Assembly: GCA_019747815.1 (NCBI GenBank)
Contig: JAIEQJ010000023.1
Coordinates: 62,001 to 126,000, forward strand
DNA length: 64,000 bases
Origin: Hyphomonadaceae bacterium
GTDB taxonomy: Bacteria > Pseudomonadota > Alphaproteobacteria > Rhizobiales > Hyphomicrobiaceae
Direction: 5' to 3'
Shown: piece by piece, positions 58,015-64,000 of the stretch
Layout: the number at the start of each line of letters is the position of its first letter
How positions within the stretch are numbered: the first letter of the stretch is position 1
Notes under the pieces: model-generated
What the model saw: only the letters and a program-made list of their open reading frames with translations
Told to the model about the DNA's origin: nothing
Database searches by the model: none
Position numbers and translations under genes: made by a program

Positions 58015-60531
58015 CTATCGCCCGAGCTGCTCTTTCACTTTGGCTGCGAGCTGCGGCAGCGTGAAGGGCTTGGGCAGGAAGGCGTATTCCTGGTTGTCAC
58101 CCAGGCTCTTCTTGAAGGCGTCGTCGGGATAGCCCGAGACGAAGATGAACTTGAGGGTCGGAGTGGTCTTGCGCAGCTCCTTCAGCAGCGATGGACCGTC
58201 CATTTCCGGCATGATGACGTCGCTGACGACGATGTCGACACGATGGTTCTCGCGCTCCATCACCTCGATCGCCTCCATGCCGGTGCCGGCCTCCAGAACC
58301 TCGTAGCCCTGCCGCGAGAGGGCGCGCACGGCAAAGCTGCGCACCACATCCTCGTCCTCCACCAGCAGCACGCGCCCCGTTCCGGTAAGGTCCCGCGTCG
58401 GCTCCACCTTCTTGGTGCGCTGGGGCAGCTCGTCCTCGTGCTCGACGATATGGCGCGGCAGATAGACCCGGAATGTCGTGCCTTTGCCGACCTCGCTGTC
58501 CGCGAAGATGTAGCCGCCCGTTTGCTTGACGATGCCGTAGACCGTGGACAGGCCGAGCCCGGTCCCCTTGCCGACATCCTTGGTCGTGAAGAACGGCTCG
58601 AAGATCCGGCCGATGACATCCGGGGGTATGCCGACGCCGGTATCCTCCACCTCGACCAGCAGATATTCGCCGGCGGCGATGCCGAGGCCGCTCAGCCGCA
58701 GGCTTTCCCGCTCCGACAGATTGCGGGTGCGGATCGTCAGGCAGCCGCCCTCGGGCATGGCATCCCTGGCATTGACGGCCAGATTGATGATGACGTGCTC
58801 GAATTGCGTCTTGTCGGCCTTGACGTGCCACAGGTCGCGCCCGGGCAGGATCTTGAGGGCGATCTTCTCTCCGAGCGCCTTGTTGAGGAGGGCCGAAAGG
58901 TCGGTGATGACCTCTCCGAGCTCCAGCACCTCCGTTTGCAGGGTCTGCCGCCGCGAATAGGCGAGCAGCTGCCGCACCAGGCCCGCGGCGCGATTGGCGC
59001 TGCTCTTGATGTTCATGATGTCGCGATAGGCCGGATCGGTGGGGCGATGGGTCTGCAGCAGCAAATCGGAGAAGCCGATGATGGCCGTCAGCACATTGTT
59101 GAAGTCGTGCGCCACACCGCCCGCCAACTGGCCGACGGCTTCCATCTTGTGGCTCTGGGCGAACTTCAACTCGAGCGCCTTCTGCTCGGTGGCGTCGATC
59201 ACGTAGAGGATGGCGCCTTCGCGCGTGCGCGTGCCCGTATTGAGCGGGCTCACGTAGATGCGCCGCGCGAACTCTCCCTGCGGCCCGAGGAAGACTTCGA
59301 CCGGTGTGGCGCCTGCGCGGCCCGAATAGGCGCGCAGCAACGCCTTGCCGAGGTCGGCGGTGACCCGCGCATCCGACTCGGGCACCAGATCGGTGACGTT
59401 TGCCGGCGCGTCGCGGCCCTCGACGAAGAACATGCGCATGAAGGCGGCATTGCTGCTGGTGATGCTGCCGTCACCGCCGATCGTGGCCATGCCGAACGGC
59501 GCCGATTCGAACAGCCTCTTGAGCTGCGCTTCGGCGTTGTCGCGGCCTTTGTCCGACTGCGCCTCGCTCTGGTCGAGCACCAGGACCGAGACGATGCCCC
59601 GCTGGCCGTGGCCGCGGCAAACCAGATGCGCGGGAAAGGCGCGGCCGTCCTCGCGCAACAGATCGAGATTGAGCCGGGTGACGCGACCCGCACGCGCCGC
59701 GGCACGGATGAGAGCCACACCGTCCGCCGACACGATATCCGCCAGCGACAGCGCCTTGCTCGATTCCGGCCTCAGCGCCAGCCAGTGTGCCAGCGTGGCG
59801 TTCAAGTGGACGATGCGTTCGTCCGGAGCAACCGCAAACAGGCCTTGCGGCAGGTCGTCGTAGAACGACAGCGTGGATTTGAGGCCGCCCACAACTTCGA
59901 TCTCACGCGCGCGTTCACGCGTGACGTCGCGGATTTGCCAGAGCGTCAACCCGTCAGGGCCGCTGACGCGGCCAGGCGGCGTCTGCAAGGACCGCACGGA
60001 CACCTGCAGCCAGCGCCCGCCTCTGCCCGCCAGAGCACCCGCGCGAACAAGGAATTCTTCGTCGCGAGCCTCCCGTCGCTCCGCTGCGCGGTTCAACCGG
60101 TAGAAGGCTTCCGTCGACTGCGGCTCACCCCCGAACAGCTCCTCCAGGGTCGCATGCCGGCCGGACCGTAGACCGATCAGCCGATCGAGCGCCCGGTTGC
60201 GATAGTGAACGGTGCCGCTCGCATCGACGATCTGCAGGGCATCGTCCATGCCGTCGGCAACGGATTTGAGCAGCTCCGCTTCCGCAGCGCGCTCGCTCAG
60301 CCGCAGAAAGCCCGACATCAGTCCGAGAACGAGAACCACGCCGGCGACGGCGAGCAGCGCCAGAAGGCCGAGCCCAATTGATTCGGCAATGCTTCCGCCC
60401 TTGAAGGCCATCGCACCCAATCCGGCAGCCACCAGAAGCCCCAGAACAAGCGAAAGGGCGCTCATCCCGCGAGTGCGAGAAACGGACAACACAGTCGGGG
60501 CTGCGTCGCGCAATGCCTCGAATTTTGCCAT
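58015..60531 (-). CDS. cckA: Hybrid histidine kinase CckA
   Basis: This is the cell-cycle hybrid kinase that phosphorylates ChpT and through it CtrA. Order in the 838-residue form: two membrane helices (about 24-41 and 53-72), three PAS-like regions (about 86-225, 225-330, 335-450), the HisKA H-box GGVAHDFNNVLTAIIG with His475, the ATPase with NLAVNARDAMPEGG, DTGVGIPPD, FEPFFTTK, GTGLGLSTVYG, and a receiver with Asp771 in VVSDVIMPEMDG and FLPKPF. Start: ATG 60531 (MAKFEALRDAAP); earlier starts at 60606 and 60612 lack a ribosome site. Confidence 0.93.
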   Translation of the reverse strand: MAKFEALRDAAPTVLSVSRTRGMSALSLVLGLLVAAGLGAMAFKGGSIAESIGLGLLALLAVAGVVLVLGLMSGFLRLSERAAEAELLKSVADGMDDALQIVDASGTVHYRNRALDRLIGLRSGRHATLEELFGGEPQSTEAFYRLNRAAERREARDEEFLVRAGALAGRGGRWLQVSVRSLQTPPGRVSGPDGLTLWQIRDVTRERAREIEVVGGLKSTLSFYDDLPQGLFAVAPDERIVHLNATLAHWLALRPESSKALSLADIVSADGVALIRAAARAGRVTRLNLDLLREDGRAFPAHLVCRGHGQRGIVSVLVLDQSEAQSDKGRDNAEAQLKRLFESAPFGMATIGGDGSITSSNAAFMRMFFVEGRDAPANVTDLVPESDARVTADLGKALLRAYSGRAGATPVEVFLGPQGEFARRIYVSPLNTGTRTREGAILYVIDATEQKALELKFAQSHKMEAVGQLAGGVAHDFNNVLTAIIGFSDLLLQTHRPTDPAYRDIMNIKSSANRAAGLVRQLLAYSRRQTLQTEVLELGEVITDLSALLNKALGEKIALKILPGRDLWHVKADKTQFEHVIINLAVNARDAMPEGGCLTIRTRNLSERESLRLSGLGIAAGEYLLVEVEDTGVGIPPDVIGRIFEPFFTTKDVGKGTGLGLSTVYGIVKQTGGYIFADSEVGKGTTFRVYLPRHIVEHEDELPQRTKKVEPTRDLTGTGRVLLVEDEDVVRSFAVRALSRQGYEVLEAGTGMEAIEVMERENHRVDIVVSDVIMPEMDGPSLLKELRKTTPTLKFIFVSGYPDDAFKKSLGDNQEYAFLPKPFTLPQLAAKVKEQLGR

Positions 60532-60723
60532 GTCGCAGAACCTTAGCTGATTCTGCGCGAACGAAGCCTGCACCGCTTGAACAAGAAGGCTGAGCTCTGA
60601 ACGCATGAACAAACCGAAACTGTTGACGACCGCCTTCGGGGACCGCCTCCGCTCGCGTCCACGGTGCTAAGCCTGTGGCGCTGCGGACCAGCCCTTCACG
60701 CTTCAAGAAAGCCGTCATTAGGG

Positions 60724-60738
60724 TTAAGATGCTGTGAA
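60724..60738. promoter_or_regulatory. CtrA-like half-site pair near fliO
   Basis: ttaa (60724-60727), seven bases, then tgaa (60735-60738) is one base off the CtrA consensus TTAA-N7-TTAA. It lies between divergent cckA and the FliO-like gene, where CtrA control would make sense. The match is short and could be chance. Confidence 0.25.
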
Positions 60739-60870
60739 GGACGCGCATGGCGCGGCGCGTTCGAGAGGGTCTTAGCCTTGCCATGCTGCACCGAATATCC
60801 GGGCAGCGATGCTTGGCGCGCGTAGAGGCTGCGCACTGTCGGCGCAACGATTCGCAGGGATGGCTGTGCT

Positions 60871-61260
60871 ATGTCTTCGCTCCTTTGGCCGCTCTTTATC
60901 CTCATTTTCTTCGTCTCTGCCGCCATCGCCGCGCTGTGGGGATACCGCGCCTACACGACGGGCGATACGAGCTTCAGCCTCGCATGGCTGTTTCCGCCAC
61001 GGCCGGAGCCGAGACTGGGGATCATGGAGCAGGCCAGCGTCGACAGCCGGCGCAAGCTCGTTCTCATCCGTCGCGACGATGTCGAGCACCTGATCATGAC
61101 GGGCGGACCGGTCGATGTCGTCATCGAGACCGGCATCGCCACCCCGCCAAGGGAGGTTCTCGAGCCGGAGCGGGAGCAGCTCCGCAACGAGCGGGTCGAG
61201 CCTGCGGCGCCGGTATTCAAGCGCACCCCCCGCAGCCTGGGACATGCCGTCAACGAATGA
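60871..61260 (+). CDS. FliO-like flagellar biosynthesis protein
   Basis: This 129-residue protein has one N-terminal membrane helix (LLWPLFILIFFVSAAIAALWGY in parts) and a cytoplasmic domain of the FliO type: SRRKLVLIRRDDVEHLIMTGGPVDVVIE in parts, with the conserved VLIxRDxVEHLIxxGGP pattern. FliO helps assemble the flagellar export gate. No other flagellar genes are in the window. Isolated fliO-like genes beside cckA occur in Rhizobiales, so it may not act in the flagellum. Confidence 0.8.
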   Translation: MSSLLWPLFILIFFVSAAIAALWGYRAYTTGDTSFSLAWLFPPRPEPRLGIMEQASVDSRRKLVLIRRDDVEHLIMTGGPVDVVIETGIATPPREVLEPEREQLRNERVEPAAPVFKRTPRSLGHAVNE

Positions 61261-61408
61261 GCCGTCAATCCGGACGGAGGCACCTGTCACCCCGACCGGA
61301 TGCGCTCGATGGAATGGCGGAATAGCCCGTGCCGGCGGCCTCAGGCCGCAGCCAGGGCAGGGCACGCCCCGTTGGGCTGCCACAATTGGCGCGTCATAAG
61401 GCCTGCCC

Positions 61409-63883
61409 ATGATGACATCACACCGCGCCTTTGGACCCTCCTCGATCCTGCACGTCGTTCTGCTGGTGGCCGCCCTGCTCGCCGGCGCCGCGGGCGCTGC
61501 CGGGCAAACGGCTCCGCCGGCACAGGCGACATTGCCGCCGGACGTTGCCGCCGGCCTGGCCAAGATGGCCGCCTCGTTGGCGGAGGCGGAAAAGGCCTTG
61601 CAGCAGCTATCGGGATTCGAGGACGAACTCGGCGGCCTGCGCACCAAGGTCGAGGAGGTTCTCGACCAAACGACGCAAACGGCCGAGGCTCTCCGCCCGC
61701 AGCTCGAGGCCGTGAAATCCCAGATCGAGAAGCTGGGCCCTCCCCCGGCAAAGGATGCCCCGGCCGAAGCACCGGAAATAGCCGCCGAGCGGGCCCGGCT
61801 CGCAGGGCTGGCCGGCGCCTATGACGGGGCGATCAAGTCGAGCGAGGTGACATGGGTGCGCGCACGCCAGCTGATCGAGCGGATCACGGTGCTGCGCCAC
61901 TCGCTCTTCACCAAGAACCTGCTGGAGCGCCTGCCAAGCCCGCTGCTGCCGGAGATATGGCGCGACGTCGTTGCGGATGCTCCGGCCGTCAGGCACCGCA
62001 TCAACGCCTGGGTGGATGACTGGTCATTCTGGGCCGCAAGGAAGCAGCACGATCTCACGCTGCTCCTGGTTGGCGGCCTCTTGTTGTACGTTGTTCTTAA
62101 GTACATCATCCGCAGATGGACCAACCGCCGCGCGCTCAGGGCGCAGCCGCCCCCTCCCACCTTCTTCGAGCGGGCCATCTCGGTGGCCTGGGTCGCACCG
62201 GTGCGCGCGCTTCCCGCGCTTTCGGCCAGCGTTCTGGTCTACGGCGGGCTTGATGCGCTTGGGCTGCTCTACAATCCCTGGGGCCGAGCCGCAGCCGGGA
62301 TCTTGAAAGGTACGCTCGTCTTCGTCACCGTATCGGCGCTGCTATATGCGGTCCTGGCCCCCAGGGAGCCGCAGTGGCGGCTGGTGTCGCTCGCAGACCG
62401 CCCGGCCCGTCGCGTCGCCAGATTGCTGAGCGCCATCACGGCCGTCTACGCGCTGGACGGAGCGTTGACCGAGGTGGCGCGCGCGTTCTTTGTCCCCCTC
62501 GCGCTCACGGTTCTGCAGTCGTTTGCCTCCAGCATCGCCTTTGCCGGCCTGTTGATCGGACTGCTGCTCACGCCCTTCACGCCCCCGGCGCTCGGCGAGG
62601 CCCAGGTCCGCTCGCGCCATGAGCCGCGCTGGCTCAAGATCCCGCTGTGGATCATCGCCATTGGCATCGTCGTCGTGGCGCTGCTGGGCTATGTGGCCCT
62701 TGCACGCTTTGCGGCGCAGCAGCTCGTGCTGACGGGCCTCGTTGTTTTGCTGGTCTGGCTCGGCTATCTCGCCATCCGTGCCATCACGCGCGAGCCCCCG
62801 CAGCGGGGGCTTCCGGTCAGCGATCTTCTGGAGCAGAGGTTCGGGCTCGATGCGCCCCGCCGCCATCAGCTGGCGCGGCTCACCGAGCTGGCGCTGACGT
62901 TCGCCCTGGTGATCGGCGCGCTCCCGTTCCTGATGCTGCAGTGGGGCTTTTCCGGTGCGGATATCCGCGAGTCGTTCAAGTCCCTGCTGTTCGGGCTCGA
63001 GATCGGCCAATTCAAGATCTCGCTCGCCCGCATCCTGCTCGGCATCGTCCTGTTCATTGCGCTGCTGTTCGCCACGCGGCTGGTCCAGCGCTGGCTGCGG
63101 GAGCGTGCCGTGCAGTCCCGGCTCGATCCAGGCATCGCCAATTCGGTCGACACGGTCGTGGGCTACGCTGGCATTGCCATCGCCGCGCTGCTCTCGGTGT
63201 CCTATGCGGGCCTCGACATCACCAATCTTGCCATTGTGGCCGGCGCCCTGTCCGTGGGCATCGGCTTTGGCCTGCAGTCGATCGTCAACAACTTCGTGTC
63301 GGGGCTCATTCTGCTCATCGAGCGCCCGATCCGGGTCGGCGACCGGATCGTGGTCGGTGATCAGCAGGGCCATGTGCGCCGCATCAGCGTGCGCGCCACC
63401 GAAATCGAGACCTTCGATCGGGCGAGCCTGATCGTTCCCAACTCCGAGCTGATCACCGGCCGCGTGCTCAACTGGACGCATCGCGACTCGCTGGGGGCGG
63501 TGAATGTGAAGATCGGCGTGGGGTACAATTCCGATCCCGACCAGGTGATCGCCATTCTCATGAAATGCGCCGAGGACCATCCCCAGGTGTTGCGCACGCC
63601 GGCTCCGGGCGCGGGCCTGGACGGCTTCGGCGACAGTGCCCTGCTCTTCAGCTTGCGCGTCTCGCTGCCCGACATCGACAAGGCTGGCGCCGTGCAGTCG
63701 GATTTGCGCATTGCGATCTTCAAGGCGCTCGGAGCGGCCGGCATCGAAATCCCGTTCAATCAGGTCGATGTCAATCTGCGCGATCTGGGCGCGATCAAGC
63801 TGCTGCTGTCGGATATGTTGGAGCGCCATCCCAACGGTGCCGCCGGGCAGGCGCGCAGCCATATCGCCGGCGAGGAGCAGTAG
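61409..63883 (+). CDS. DUF3772 domain mechanosensitive ion channel (MscS family)
   Basis: This 824-residue membrane protein has a signal peptide (VLLVAALLAGAAGAAGQT), a periplasmic DUF3772-like coiled region (about 45-200: LAKMAASLAEAEKALQQL), about ten or eleven membrane helices and a C-terminal MscS domain. The pore/gate helix region is LAIVAGALSVGIGFGLQSIVNNFVSGLILLIERP in parts, with VGDRIVVGDQQGHVRRI as the beta domain start. It should open under membrane tension and release solutes. The start is ATG 61409 (MMTSHRAF). It is long for an MscS but typical of the KefA/MscK-like DUF3772 class. Confidence 0.93.
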   Translation: MMTSHRAFGPSSILHVVLLVAALLAGAAGAAGQTAPPAQATLPPDVAAGLAKMAASLAEAEKALQQLSGFEDELGGLRTKVEEVLDQTTQTAEALRPQLEAVKSQIEKLGPPPAKDAPAEAPEIAAERARLAGLAGAYDGAIKSSEVTWVRARQLIERITVLRHSLFTKNLLERLPSPLLPEIWRDVVADAPAVRHRINAWVDDWSFWAARKQHDLTLLLVGGLLLYVVLKYIIRRWTNRRALRAQPPPPTFFERAISVAWVAPVRALPALSASVLVYGGLDALGLLYNPWGRAAAGILKGTLVFVTVSALLYAVLAPREPQWRLVSLADRPARRVARLLSAITAVYALDGALTEVARAFFVPLALTVLQSFASSIAFAGLLIGLLLTPFTPPALGEAQVRSRHEPRWLKIPLWIIAIGIVVVALLGYVALARFAAQQLVLTGLVVLLVWLGYLAIRAITREPPQRGLPVSDLLEQRFGLDAPRRHQLARLTELALTFALVIGALPFLMLQWGFSGADIRESFKSLLFGLEIGQFKISLARILLGIVLFIALLFATRLVQRWLRERAVQSRLDPGIANSVDTVVGYAGIAIAALLSVSYAGLDITNLAIVAGALSVGIGFGLQSIVNNFVSGLILLIERPIRVGDRIVVGDQQGHVRRISVRATEIETFDRASLIVPNSELITGRVLNWTHRDSLGAVNVKIGVGYNSDPDQVIAILMKCAEDHPQVLRTPAPGAGLDGFGDSALLFSLRVSLPDIDKAGAVQSDLRIAIFKALGAAGIEIPFNQVDVNLRDLGAIKLLLSDMLERHPNGAAGQARSHIAGEEQ

Positions 63884-63964
63884 GCCGCAGGCGGGACGGC
63901 CAGGAGCCGGCGCCTCACCCGTGCGCGTTGGCGGGCCTGCAGGCCACACGTTCGATCGGAACGT

Positions 63965-64000
63965 TCAGCCCTTCAGGCGCCTGTTGCACTCGCTGTAGTA
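63965..64000 (-). CDS. Possible 3' end of a gene running off the window
   Basis: On the minus strand the last 36 bases read YYSECNRRLKG followed by a stop codon at 63967-63965. The composition is protein-like, but this is too little to be sure, and nothing can be said of function. The 81 bp between the MscS stop and this point show no gene. Confidence 0.3.
   Translation of the reverse strand, partial: YYSECNRRLKG

Overview
The window is a GC-rich chromosomal segment from an alphaproteobacterium, most likely order Hyphomicrobiales (Rhizobiales). The evidence is a CckA-type hybrid kinase, an ATP-synthase zeta-type inhibitor (DUF1476), a DUF3126 gene beside cysE, a pyruvate dehydrogenase E1-beta with its own N-terminal lipoyl domain, a eukaryotic-like isocitrate dehydrogenase, and a recA/alaS/icd/rpsD neighbourhood. 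No genus can be assigned from sequence reading alone. Most of the window is core metabolism; I saw no rRNA, tRNA, CRISPR array, insertion sequence or prophage.

Layout. Positions 1-3.3 kb hold a palindromic intergenic element, a DadA-like oxidoreductase, purB and a small membrane protein. The minus-strand block 3.5-12.5 kb is the pyruvate dehydrogenase region: lpdA, two small paralogous lipoproteins, pdhC, a GFA-type enzyme, pdhB, pdhA, a 585-bp gap and eno. From 12.6 to 18 kb come the queuosine precursor genes queC, queE, queD and queF with the transporter yhhQ; folE at 27.1 kb supplies the first step. An M23 peptidase and thrS follow. From 21.5 to 26.0 kb there is a tandemly duplicated two-gene module: a TAXI-type periplasmic binding protein plus a secreted Sel1/TPR-like protein, with no TRAP permease nearby.

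26-35.5 kb carries yidD, an IscU-like gene, folE, hisI, a patatin, a CBS protein, a rhomboid protease, a signalling group (PAS, tandem PilZ, LapG-like cysteine protease), a gamma carbonic anhydrase, DUF3126, cysE and the zeta inhibitor. 35.8-42.2 kb is a purine operon (purC, purS, a secreted protein, purQ, a LysE exporter, purL) followed by bolA and the CGFS glutaredoxin. 42.3-50.6 kb has a PqiA-like membrane protein, rpsD, a TrmJ methyltransferase with a long N-terminal extension, an epoxide-hydrolase-like enzyme, icd, a glycerophosphodiesterase and small exported proteins. 50.6-64 kb has alaS, recA with a LexA-box-like site, a tctCBA tricarboxylate transporter, cckA, a FliO-like protein and a large DUF3772 mechanosensitive channel.

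The best candidates for something undescribed are the duplicated orphan TAXI+Sel1 module with twin palindromic operators in front of it (21.3-26.0 kb), the TrmJ fusion (45.0-46.3 kb), the twin lipoproteins inside the pdh region, and the PilZ/LapG-like pair. Two local sequence oddities are also notable: a perfect 225-bp repeat covering the lipoyl domains of pdhB and pdhC, and a QueD that lacks the usual catalytic cysteine.
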